Shown piece by piece: positions 17,593-25,596 of a DNA stretch of 46,754 nucleotides (within the stretch, counting starts at the first letter, position 1; each line of letters starts with the position of its first letter). The translations under genes were made by a program, and so were the position numbers. Source of the stretch: an uncultured Flavobacteriaceae bacterium. Its GTDB lineage: Bacteria; Bacteroidota; Bacteroidia; Flavobacteriales; Flavobacteriaceae. The stretch is from NCBI GenBank assembly GCA_947502975.1, contig CANNBV010000010.1:1-46754 (forward strand), given 5' to 3'. The notes under the pieces are model-generated. The model was not told where the DNA came from. It ran no database searches and saw nothing but the letters and a program-made list of their open reading frames with translations.

Positions 17593-17855
17593 TTATCGCT
17601 TTAGAGCAAAATGTCCTGTGAGTTCTCTTTCATTAGTTAATCTCGTGACAAACCAGTAATCAGATACGGGTAATTTTCTACCATTATATGTGCCATCCCA
17701 ACCTAAACTTTTATCAGAAATCTGCTTTACCAATTTACCATATCTGTCATAAATGAATGTAATTGCTCCTGGAAATTTTTGGAGCCCTCTAATTTGCCAT
17801 GTATCGTGTATACCGTCACCATTTGGAGTGAAATATTTAGGATAATCTAGTAAAA
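17593..17855 (-). repeat. Duplicated CTD-coding segment, copy B
   Basis: Partner of the segment at 15048-15310; see that entry. The offset between copies is 2545 bases. Confidence 0.85.
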
Positions 17856-20235
17856 TTATTTCTTGTTCATCATCGCCACAACCAAATTTATCTCTTACAG
17901 AAACTGTATAAACACCACCTTGCACATTATAAAATGTATTATTATTGTTGTAATTAAATCCATCAATAGAATATTCAAAGTCACCATCTCCAGAGGCTAA
18001 AATTTCAATAAAATTATCATCTGATAGTTCTTTAATATTTATATCAATTATACGTGGCAATTCTGATCTAAAAACTTTGAAACTAAAAGAATTCTCACAC
18101 ATGATTCCATTTTCAATCTTGCCGACATCCAGTCTATATGTACCTGCATTAGCTAGGTTTGCTTCAAATGTATTAGATACAATAGTTCCATCTTCATAAA
18201 CCCATTCCCATGAATCTAGTGTACTGTCTGTAGTTAAGCTCAAAAAAGGTTCTAAATCGCATAACAAATAATCTTCTTCTAAATCAATTTGTGGTAACTC
18301 ATTAACTAAAAGATTAAAACTTGTTTCAGAAACACACATTGTATTGTTTTCATTTTCAATTCTCACTTTTATATTTTGAGACCAAGCTCTAGAATTTTTA
18401 AAGTTTTGAGATAAGAAATCTGAAATTATTTCATCATTTTCATCTAAATAGTAAACAATTAATCCACTTTGATTTCCAATTAATTGTGATTCAATATTTG
18501 ATGTATCAAAAGTAGAAAACCCCTCACCTTCATTACAGCCAAAAACATCGTTTGGTTTATTAATAATTGGTGTATCAAATATTTCTAAAACTAATTTAGT
18601 TTCCGAAAAACAGTTTGCTTGAGGAGTAGATACTCTAATATTTATTTCTTCTATATATTGAACAATATTTGTATAAGAATTGGGAAAAGGACGTGGGAGT
18701 GGATTTCCGTTTCCATCAAAATATTCGACAACTATATTGTCGACACTTGGTGGTAATTGTTGTAAAACTTCATCTTCAATATTAGAAGTATTAAAACTAA
18801 AAAAACCATCATTATCATTGTCACAAACTGATAAAGTTGTCAATTGATTTAGCGGAATAGCTCCTATACTTAATGTTACTATATTACTTTGGGAGCAATT
18901 CTCTTCAGACTCAATTACTAATTTGTATGACTCACTGTAAGGTAAATTATCAGGTATCAAACAATTAATTACACCATTGGAATTAGTAGTTAAAGCGCCT
19001 ATCAGCACTTTATTTTCAAAATTTCCAAATGCATCGCTTAGATAGACCTTAAACTCAGTAGACGAGTCAAATATTCCAGATAATGTAAATGGAATATCAA
19101 GGTTATCACCTGAACACAAAGGGGAAAAAACAGTTTGAGAAATCTTTAGATTCTTTAATAAATTATTATAAACTGACAGATAAACTTGACCATCTTTATC
19201 ATATACAACATTTATGTCTTCATAAAACGGATTTCTATCAATATTGTGACTTCCTCCACTAGTAATAACAATTGGAGTACCAAAAGTTTGTCCTTGATCA
19301 GGGCTAACAGTCATCACAAGTTCCCCAGCAGCAGTTTTATATCCATCAATTAAAGTTCCTCTATTATCTGCAAAAAGTGTACGCCCTTCATTATCACCTG
19401 CATTATTCCCCAAAGTAATTAGACTGGTTTCTCCCGTATCAACATCAATTTTATATCCAAAAACTGATGCATCACCTCCTCCACCTCCGACAAAAATAAA
19501 TGTACCGCAAGGACCATCACTTAAGGCATAACTAGAGAAAAAAACTTGACCTGGTGGCGTAGGAGGTAATTCTGTATAGTTTAGGCCATTGTCCTCACTT
19601 TTAAATAAAAACAAATTTGGATTATCTGAAGGTGCATAAATAATTCCGTTTTGATCTGTTCTAATATCAGCATAAACATAACTTATATCTCTTATAGTAT
19701 GTGTGAATTCACCAGATCCTCTATTGTTATTTGCATAAATATTTTTACCAACCTCATCTATTAGAAATATACTATCTCCGTAAGTTGTTATATGTACTCC
19801 ACCAAGGCCTCCACCTGTAACACCTGCTCCACTACCTGGACCTAAATTGACTGAAGGCGTAAATGTCAATCCTCCATCTATGCTTCTGGAAAACATTACT
19901 GTTTCATTAAATATCCAAGCAATAAAAATATCCCCGTCATCATTTATCGCAATTTCTGGTTCAGAATTAATACTAGAAACTTGTACACTAGGCGCAAATG
20001 TTTGCCCCCTATCGCTACTTTTTGCCACTCTAATACCCATTGAACCTGTAAATACTACATATATATCCCCATTATTGGCTATTGCTAAATTTCTACTAGT
20101 GTTAGCTCTTCCTATATTATTATTTGAACCAACATCGCTTACTAAAACATTAGAGTAAAGTGGAGACTGACCAGTAGAAATTAAAGGAAAAAAGGAAATA
20201 AAGAGAAGTTTTAACAAGTAATATCTTAAATCCAT
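17593..20235 (-). CDS. T9SS type B cargo protein with Asp-box propeller, module-expanded paralogue
   Basis: An 880-residue secreted protein with an ATG start and a clear signal peptide (MDLRYYLLKLLFISFFPLISTG-Q). Residues 24-360 are the Asp-box propeller (SSDRGQTF, SIDGGLTF, SEDNGLNY, SPDQGQTF), closely matching its 702-residue neighbour. About 178 residues are extra. They correspond to two tandem modules near 465-555 and 560-648, each starting CDN/CNE...GF.SF.TSNIE and ending in an FSETKL/VSETSF strand. The type B sorting domain occupies 798-880 (YFTPNGDGIHDTW through GHFALKR), so the protein should be exported by T9SS and retained or released at the surface. No SprF/PorP partner gene, often found beside type B cargo, is adjacent. 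Ligand or enzyme activity is unknown. Confidence 0.87.
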   Translation of the reverse strand: MDLRYYLLKLLFISFFPLISTGQSPLYSNVLVSDVGSNNNIGRANTSRNLAIANNGDIYVVFTGSMGIRVAKSSDRGQTFAPSVQVSSINSEPEIAINDDGDIFIAWIFNETVMFSRSIDGGLTFTPSVNLGPGSGAGVTGGGLGGVHITTYGDSIFLIDEVGKNIYANNNRGSGEFTHTIRDISYVYADIRTDQNGIIYAPSDNPNLFLFKSEDNGLNYTELPPTPPGQVFFSSYALSDGPCGTFIFVGGGGGDASVFGYKIDVDTGETSLITLGNNAGDNEGRTLFADNRGTLIDGYKTAAGELVMTVSPDQGQTFGTPIVITSGGSHNIDRNPFYEDINVVYDKDGQVYLSVYNNLLKNLKISQTVFSPLCSGDNLDIPFTLSGIFDSSTEFKVYLSDAFGNFENKVLIGALTTNSNGVINCLIPDNLPYSESYKLVIESEENCSQSNIVTLSIGAIPLNQLTTLSVCDNDNDGFFSFNTSNIEDEVLQQLPPSVDNIVVEYFDGNGNPLPRPFPNSYTNIVQYIEEINIRVSTPQANCFSETKLVLEIFDTPIINKPNDVFGCNEGEGFSTFDTSNIESQLIGNQSGLIVYYLDENDEIISDFLSQNFKNSRAWSQNIKVRIENENNTMCVSETSFNLLVNELPQIDLEEDYLLCDLEPFLSLTTDSTLDSWEWVYEDGTIVSNTFEANLANAGTYRLDVGKIENGIMCENSFSFKVFRSELPRIIDINIKELSDDNFIEILASGDGDFEYSIDGFNYNNNNTFYNVQGGVYTVSVRDKFGCGDDEQEIILLDYPKYFTPNGDGIHDTWQIRGLQKFPGAITFIYDRYGKLVKQISDKSLGWDGTYNGRKLPVSDYWFVTRLTNERELTGHFALKR

Positions 20236-20413
20236 GAATAATAATTAGTTGTTTTGAAAGTAGATACTTTTTTGAAAGAAACAATATTTTTTAACCTATA
20301 AAATTTCATACAAAATAAAACTAGTAAACGAATGTTCTTACAAACTATATTTTCGTCAAAATTGAAATTAATTGGCTGAAGTACAGTTCATATAATTTGT
20401 AATAACAGAGAAT

Positions 20414-21100
20414 TTAAGGCGTAGAATTTGAAACCTGTAACAACTTACCATTGTAATACTTGCTTCCATTAACAGAAAAATTAAAAATGTATTGAGCCAT
20501 TTCTAAAGCAGATGTTGGTGCTTGATACCCAGGAAAGGCCTCTTCTAACATTTCAGTTTGTACAGCTCCTAATGCCAAAACATTAAACGTAATGCCTGAC
20601 TCTTTATATTCTTCTGCTAATAATTCAGTTAATGTAATAACTGCCGCTTTACTAGAACTATAAGCGGCTAGACCAGGAAATTTCATACTACCTTGCACAC
20701 CACCCATTGAACTTATTGTGACTACATGACTACCACTTTTCATGTATGGTAATACAATTCTGGTAAGCTCCGCAACACCATACACATTAGTTTTATATAC
20801 ATATTCAAAGTCTGATATAGAAGTTTCAGCAAATGGTTTATTCAAAAGTGCTCCTGCATTATTTATTAAAACATCTACATTTTTCCATTCATCGTTTATA
20901 AAATCTTCAACCTTTTGGTATGCTTTCTTATCATTCAAATCAAATGAAAAGCAGGTTACATTCTCCAGTTTTAAATTTTTAATTGGTGTTTCGTTTCTCG
21001 ATAATGCCAAAACCTTACATCCTATTTTAGCAAATAACTGCACAAGTTCAAAACCTATACCTCTACTTGTTCCAGTAATTATAATATTCTTATTCATCAT
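20414..21100 (-). CDS. SDR family NAD(P)-dependent oxidoreductase
   Basis: A 228-residue classical short-chain dehydrogenase. The cofactor motif GTSRGIG is near residue 9. NNAGALL follows, then the catalytic Ser in ISSMGG and the Tyr-Lys pair in AAYSSSKAAV. The length is slightly short for the family, with a reduced C-terminal substrate loop, so substrate cannot be predicted. The start at 21100 (MMNKN) overlaps the end of the M28 peptidase gene by 11 bases; the second Met is equally likely. The 178-nt AT-rich gap that follows, before the T9SS paralogue, shows no clear signal. Confidence 0.85.
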   Translation of the reverse strand: MMNKNIIITGTSRGIGFELVQLFAKIGCKVLALSRNETPIKNLKLENVTCFSFDLNDKKAYQKVEDFINDEWKNVDVLINNAGALLNKPFAETSISDFEYVYKTNVYGVAELTRIVLPYMKSGSHVVTISSMGGVQGSMKFPGLAAYSSSKAAVITLTELLAEEYKESGITFNVLALGAVQTEMLEEAFPGYQAPTSALEMAQYIFNFSVNGSKYYNGKLLQVSNSTP

Positions 21101-22121
21101 TCATTTTTATTTCTTTTGAATCTGAATTTGTCATGCCCTCCAAAGCTGGAATCATATTATTTATAAAATTCGTCATATGCTTAAAATCCATTTTATCGGC
21201 TTCATCGTCAACATGATGATAATAATCGAAATTTGTAAAATCAAAAGTAGAAATGGCATGTGCTGGCACTTTAAATTCTTGATAAAATGGATAGTTATCT
21301 GAACGTTTAAATAGCTGAAATTGCTTTGCTTTCGGAAAGAATCCTATAATTTCTGAACCTGAATACTCATTTAATTTTTTAGCCATATTTGATTTTTCAT
21401 AACCTGACATGTAGGCTGTGATTTCGTTTTCGGCTCTTGGCACACCTATCATTTCAAAATTAATCATGGTGTATAAATTGATATTTGCTGCCTTAAGGCG
21501 TTTGGCTAAATGACTTGATCCTTTTAGCCCCATTTCTTCTGCAGCGTATAGGGTGAATAATATGCTTCGCTTGTTGCTTTTAGTATTAGAAAAATATTTT
21601 GCCCATTCTAAAACAGCTACAGTTCCTGAAGCATCATCATTTGCCCCATTTGCAATAGTATCTCCGTTTACTTCTTTTCCGTAACCTATATGGTCGTAGT
21701 GCGCGCCCAGAATAACAAATTCATTTTTTAACTCAGGGTCCTTACCTTCAATATAGCCAACTATATTGTACCCGACTATATCTTTTAAATTAAAACTATC
21801 ACGATAGGTTTTAAAATATGGTTTGATGTTGTTTTCTTTGAATTGCTTTTCGATGAAAACAGCTGCCTTTTCAATACCTTTAGTTCCTGTATTTCTGCCT
21901 TCTAATTCATCTGAAGCTAAGTATTCTAAACTTGTTTTTACATCTTTTAAAGCAACATAGTTTTTAACTTCAATGGTTCTATTTGTATTGACCGCAGTTT
22001 CTTTTTGTTCAGTATTTTGAGTTGTAGTTTCAACTTTATCTGGATTGGTTTTAATAATTTGCTTTTGTCCACCACAGCTAAATAATAATCCTAACAAAAG
22101 AACAATACATACTTTTTTCAT
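21090..22121 (-). CDS. M28 family zinc aminopeptidase-like lipoprotein
   Basis: A peptidase of about 344 residues. The start is placed at MKKVCIVLLLGLLFSCGG (22121), or three residues earlier at 22130, because this gives a lipoprotein signal with lipidated Cys in LLFSC. An upstream ATG would read through the terminator of the pdhC gene and overlap that gene. Zinc-binding pattern residues are visible: GAHYDH, GANDDASGT, AAEEMGLKGS, and a late HHVDDEADKMD. A linker rich in Thr/Glu follows the lipobox. The enzyme should sit in an outer or inner membrane leaflet facing the periplasm and trim peptides. It overlaps the SDR gene by 11 bases. Confidence 0.88.
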   Translation of the reverse strand: MKKVCIVLLLGLLFSCGGQKQIIKTNPDKVETTTQNTEQKETAVNTNRTIEVKNYVALKDVKTSLEYLASDELEGRNTGTKGIEKAAVFIEKQFKENNIKPYFKTYRDSFNLKDIVGYNIVGYIEGKDPELKNEFVILGAHYDHIGYGKEVNGDTIANGANDDASGTVAVLEWAKYFSNTKSNKRSILFTLYAAEEMGLKGSSHLAKRLKAANINLYTMINFEMIGVPRAENEITAYMSGYEKSNMAKKLNEYSGSEIIGFFPKAKQFQLFKRSDNYPFYQEFKVPAHAISTFDFTNFDYYHHVDDEADKMDFKHMTNFINNMIPALEGMTNSDSKEIKMNDE

Positions 22122-22143
22122 AAATCTCATTTTAAAATCTAAA

Positions 22144-22180
22144 GATAAAAAAAACCTGCTCCAAAAAAATGAAACAGGTT
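22144..22180 (-). terminator. Rho-independent terminator after pdhC
   Basis: The minus strand forms a 10-bp stem (AACCUGUUUC with GGAGCAGGUU, including G-U pairs) with an 8-nt loop, followed by an unbroken run of eight T. It sits just downstream of the pdhC stop codon and upstream of the M28 gene start, which fixes the M28 start at or after 22130. Confidence 0.8.
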
Positions 22181-22206
22181 CCTTATAATTTATTTCATAC
22201 TTGATA

Positions 22207-23832
22207 CTATACCAACATAGTAACTGGATTTTCAATATAACCCTTTAAAGTTTGAAGAAACTGTGCACCTGTAGCACCATCAACTGTCCTATGGTCGCAT
22301 GCTAGAGTTAGCTTCATAGTATTTCCAACTACAATCTCACCGTTTTTAACTACTGGCTTTTGAACAATAGCTCCAACAGACAAAATCGCTGAATTAGGCT
22401 GATTGATAATTGATGTAAAGTAATCGATACCAAACATCCCTAAATTTGAAACGGTAAACGTACTACCAGACATTTCATCTGGAGTTAGTTTTTTGTTTCT
22501 TGCTTTACCTGCAAGCTCTTTTACCTCAGCACCAATTTGTGGCAAGCTTTGCTCATTTGCAAAACGTACTACTGGCACTACTAATCCGTCAGGGACTGCA
22601 ACAGCCACACCAATGTGCACATGATTATTTAGACGCATTTTATCATCAAACCACTGAGAATTAACTTGTGGGTGAGCTTTTAAGGCTAAAGCACAGGCTT
22701 TAACTACAATATCATTGAACGAAATTTTAGTATCAGGAATAGAGTTAAACTGGGATCTGAATCCAATCGCATTGTCCATATCAAATTCAACAGCTAAATA
22801 ATAATGTGGCGCTGAAAATTTAGATTTTGTTAATGATTTAGCAATAGCTTTACGCATTTGAGAGTTAGAAACCTCATCAAAATCTTCTTGACCCGACGGT
22901 ACAAATTTTCCAACGGCTGCTGCTCCTGCTGCTGGTTCGTAATTTTCGATATCTCGTTTTATAATACGACCGTTTTCACCAGAACCTTGTATTTTAGTAA
23001 GGTTGATGCCTTTTTCATCAGCTAATTTTTTAGCTAAAGGTGACACATAAACACGTCCGTTTTCTGTAACTGGTGTTGGCGTTGGTGCTTTAGTTTCTTT
23101 TTTAGAAGGTGTCGCTTTTGGAGCATCAACTTTAGTTTCAGTTTTAGGTGCTTCTTCTTTTTTAGGAGCATCAGATGATGCCGAAAAGTTGGCAGCTACT
23201 CCTGAAACATCTGTTCCTGCTGGGCCTATAATAGCTAAAAGTTCATCTACTTTAGCAGACTCTCCTTCTTTTAACCCTATTTCTAACAAAGTACCTGATT
23301 GGAATGATTCAAACTCCATGGTAGCCTTATCTGTTTCAATTTCAGCTAAAATATCACCTTCCTCAACAGTATCACCAACGTTCTTTAACCAAGTAGCAAC
23401 TGTTCCTTCTTCCATGGTATCACTTAAGCGTGGCATAGTTACAACTATAACACCTTCTGGCAATTCTTGTGATACAGTTTGAGTTTCCTTAGACTCCTCG
23501 ACTGCGCTCGGAGTGACATCCTTTTCTGTTTTTTCTTCTTTTACTCCTTCAGTTGAAGCTCCTCCTCCATTTAAAATACCTGAAATATCTTCACCTTCAT
23601 CACCAATTATAGCCAAAAGCTCATCTACCTTAGTAGTTTCGCCTTCTTGAACACCAATGTGAAGCAATGTTCCTTCATTGAAAGATTCAAACTCCATTGT
23701 AGCTTTATCTGTTTCGATTTCAGCTAAAATATCACCTTCTTCAATCTTATCGCCAACTTTCTTTAGCCAAGCAGCGACAGTTCCTTCTTCCATCGTGTCG
23801 CTTAATCGCGGCATATTTACAACTATTGCCAT
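22207..23832 (-). CDS. pdhC: Pyruvate dehydrogenase E2, dihydrolipoamide acetyltransferase
   Basis: A 541-residue E2 subunit that transfers the acetyl group to CoA in the pyruvate dehydrogenase complex. Two lipoyl domains are present, each with ETDKATMEFESF; the lipoylated lysines are Lys43 and Lys169. A linker with PAPT/Lys-rich repeats leads to the E1/E3-binding domain (YVSPLAKKLADEKGINLTKIQGSG, about 262-285). The catalytic domain ends in the DHRTVDG motif with His514. The gene lies 3 nt after the E1-alpha gene and ends in a strong terminator. No E1-beta gene is adjacent; in flavobacteria it often lies elsewhere. The linker between the lipoyl domains contains a coding stretch that looks like a dispersed palindromic repeat (23490-23518). 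Confidence 0.93.
   Translation of the reverse strand: MAIVVNMPRLSDTMEEGTVAAWLKKVGDKIEEGDILAEIETDKATMEFESFNEGTLLHIGVQEGETTKVDELLAIIGDEGEDISGILNGGGASTEGVKEEKTEKDVTPSAVEESKETQTVSQELPEGVIVVTMPRLSDTMEEGTVATWLKNVGDTVEEGDILAEIETDKATMEFESFQSGTLLEIGLKEGESAKVDELLAIIGPAGTDVSGVAANFSASSDAPKKEEAPKTETKVDAPKATPSKKETKAPTPTPVTENGRVYVSPLAKKLADEKGINLTKIQGSGENGRIIKRDIENYEPAAGAAAVGKFVPSGQEDFDEVSNSQMRKAIAKSLTKSKFSAPHYYLAVEFDMDNAIGFRSQFNSIPDTKISFNDIVVKACALALKAHPQVNSQWFDDKMRLNNHVHIGVAVAVPDGLVVPVVRFANEQSLPQIGAEVKELAGKARNKKLTPDEMSGSTFTVSNLGMFGIDYFTSIINQPNSAILSVGAIVQKPVVKNGEIVVGNTMKLTLACDHRTVDGATGAQFLQTLKGYIENPVTMLV
23490..23518 (-). repeat. Dispersed palindromic repeat-like sequence embedded in frame in pdhC
   Basis: The minus strand reads GTCACTCCGAGCGCAGTCG and then AGGAGTCT. 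CTCCGA and TCG-A-GGAG form a short stem, and GC content is well above the flanks. The sequence encodes VTPSAVEES within residues 105-117 of the linker. It resembles a family of intergenic repeats that I recall as common in bacterial genomes, including Bacteroidota. Confidence 0.55.
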
Positions 23833-23835
23833 ATC

Positions 23836-24834
23836 TTATAATTTGTGTGGTATAAATGGATAATTTTCTTGCTCGTAAACCATATCATATAATTGCTGAA
23901 CTTCTGGAAATGGAGATTCTTCAGCAAATTTTTCACATTCTAAAACTCTTTCCTTTACGCGCTTATCAATTTCTTTTATAGCTTCTTCTGTAGCATATTT
24001 CTTTTCAAGAATAACATCTTTCACCTGAGTTATAGGATCTATTTTCTTATATTCTTCTACCTCGTCCTTAGTTCTATAATGTTGAGCATCACTCATTGAG
24101 TGTCCTCTATAACGGTACGTTTTTAACTCCAAAAACGTTGGCCCTCCCCCTTTTCTTGCACGCTGGATAGCTTCGTCAAACGCTTCAGCTACTTTCACAG
24201 GATTCATTCCATCTACTGGTCCTGAAGGCATTTCATAACCTAGACCTAATTTCCATATATCGTCATGATTTGCAGTTCTTTCTACTGAGGTTCCCATAGC
24301 GTATCCATTGTTTTCACAAACAAATACTACAGGTAAATTCCAAAGCATAGCCAAGTTAAAAGTTTCGTGTAAAGATCCTTGTCTCGCAGCACCATCACCA
24401 AAACAGCAAAGTGTTACAGCATCTTTATCATGATATTTATCTCCAAAAGCAATACCTGCACCTAAGGGAATTTGGCCACCTACAATACCATGACCTCCAT
24501 AAAAACGGTGCTCTTTAGAAAAAATGTGCATAGAACCTCCCATGCCTTTAGATGTCCCTGTCACTTTTCCATATAATTCCGCCATAACGCGTTTTGGATC
24601 CACCCCCATCCCAATTGGTTGAACGTGGTTACGATATGCTGTAATCATTTTATCTTTAGTCAAATCCATAGCATGTAAAGCTCCAGCTAAAACAGCTTCT
24701 TGACCGTTATATAAATGAAGAAACCCTCTTACTTTTTGTTGGATGTAAACTGCAGCAAGTTTATCCTCAAACTTTCTCCAGAATAACATGTCTTCGTACC
24801 ATTTGAGGTATACCTCTTTTGTGATTTTTTGCAT
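23836..24834 (-). CDS. pdhA: Pyruvate dehydrogenase E1 component, alpha subunit
   Basis: A 332-residue thiamine-diphosphate enzyme that decarboxylates pyruvate with the E1-beta subunit. The TPP-binding motif is complete: GDGAARQG, about 27 residues, then ENNGYAMGTS. The substrate and phosphorylation-loop region RYRGHSMSDAQHYRT is typical of E1-alpha. Length is normal for the short bacterial form. It leads the pdhA-pdhC pair, with 3 nt between the genes. A -7 box (24867-24874) lies about 33 nt upstream, so the operon has its own promoter downstream of cdd. Confidence 0.93.
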   Translation of the reverse strand: MQKITKEVYLKWYEDMLFWRKFEDKLAAVYIQQKVRGFLHLYNGQEAVLAGALHAMDLTKDKMITAYRNHVQPIGMGVDPKRVMAELYGKVTGTSKGMGGSMHIFSKEHRFYGGHGIVGGQIPLGAGIAFGDKYHDKDAVTLCCFGDGAARQGSLHETFNLAMLWNLPVVFVCENNGYAMGTSVERTANHDDIWKLGLGYEMPSGPVDGMNPVKVAEAFDEAIQRARKGGGPTFLELKTYRYRGHSMSDAQHYRTKDEVEEYKKIDPITQVKDVILEKKYATEEAIKEIDKRVKERVLECEKFAEESPFPEVQQLYDMVYEQENYPFIPHKL

Positions 24835-24866
24835 CGACGAATTTTATATGATTATTAAGCGAAATA

Positions 24867-24874
24867 CAAAAGTA
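24867..24874 (-). promoter_or_regulatory. Putative -7 promoter box for pdhA-pdhC
   Basis: The minus strand reads TACTTTTG, a TAnnTTTG match, 33 nt before the start codon. The -33 side is T-rich but has no good TTG at the usual spacing. Confidence 0.35.
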
Positions 24875-25010
24875 ATACTTTGATTGGTATTGAAAAAACC
24901 CTTTGGGAATGAAAGTAGAAAAAATATGAAAATATTAGAAATACTATCATTTTTTCAACGATTCGATTACTATTATGAAAATCATATTAAATATTAAAAA
25001 AATGAAGGTA

Positions 25011-25493
25011 TTATAATTGAGACTTATCAAAAATCAAAGGCAATAAATTCTCTAAAGAATCTGATTTTAATACCTTACCAGAAGTCCCCATAAAGTAAAT
25101 TTCTATGGGCGTATTTTGATTCACCTCATATTCTGCTATTGCCTGTCTACAAGCACCACAAGGTGGAATTGGTTGAGACGTTTCACTGTTCAAAGAGCCT
25201 GCTACAATAGCTATTTTTAAAATCTTAGCATCTGGATATTTAGCTCCCGTATAATATATCGCTGTTCTTTCTGCACACAAGCCAGACGGATAAGATGCAT
25301 TTTCCTGATTATTCCCTATAATTACCTCATCATTATCTAGCAATATTGCTGCGCCTACTGCAAAATTAGAATAGGGCGCATGTGCATTTAATCTGGCCTT
25401 CTTAGCATCATTCATTAATTTACTTATGTTCTTTGGTAAATCATTTTCACTATCAAAAACGAATAATTTTGTTTCAATTTTTATTTCCTTCAT
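25011..25493 (-). CDS. cdd: Cytidine deaminase
   Basis: A homotetrameric-type cytidine deaminase of 160 residues that converts cytidine and deoxycytidine to uridine forms in pyrimidine salvage. HAPYSNFAVGAA is the substrate-binding segment. CAERTA holds a zinc-ligand Cys and the catalytic Glu, and PPCGACRQ supplies two more zinc-ligand Cys. The start is set at the ATG at 25493 (MKEIKIETK) rather than an upstream TTG. It lies downstream of a strong terminator for porV, so it is transcribed separately; no confident promoter was found in the 40 bases between. Confidence 0.93.
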   Translation of the reverse strand: MKEIKIETKLFVFDSENDLPKNISKLMNDAKKARLNAHAPYSNFAVGAAILLDNDEVIIGNNQENASYPSGLCAERTAIYYTGAKYPDAKILKIAIVAGSLNSETSQPIPPCGACRQAIAEYEVNQNTPIEIYFMGTSGKVLKSDSLENLLPLIFDKSQL

Positions 25494-25536
25494 AAGCAAA
25501 TCAATATGATTTAAAAATACAATTCTATTTTAAACC

Positions 25537-25570
25537 AAAAAACTATTGTTCTTCGAACAATAGTTTTTTT
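25537..25570 (-). terminator. Rho-independent terminator between porV and cdd
   Basis: A perfect 15-bp inverted repeat (25537-25551 with 25555-25569) with a 3-nt loop. The A-run on the plus strand gives a T-run on the minus strand after the stem, so it terminates porV transcription. The A/T-rich ends make it potentially bidirectional. Confidence 0.88.
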
Positions 25571-25596
25571 ATACTTGTACGTTGTTTTATCGGTTA

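Noticed and set aside
15048-17855. Direct repeats considered as a transposon or CRISPR-like structure
   Set aside because: The repeats are the coding 3' ends of two paralogous cargo genes, with no transposase and no regular short spacing.
22122-22235. N-terminal extension of the M28 peptidase to an ATG at 22235
   Set aside because: It would overlap pdhC, read through a strong terminator, and place residues before a clear lipoprotein signal peptide.
23189-23863. Two plus-strand ORFs (97 and 61 codons) with similar protein sequences opposite pdhC
   Set aside because: They are antisense shadows of the two duplicated lipoyl domains; similarity follows from the domain duplication.
25494-25499. 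TTG start two codons upstream of the cdd ATG
   Set aside because: The ATG at 25493 gives a normal start; the TTG adds nothing.
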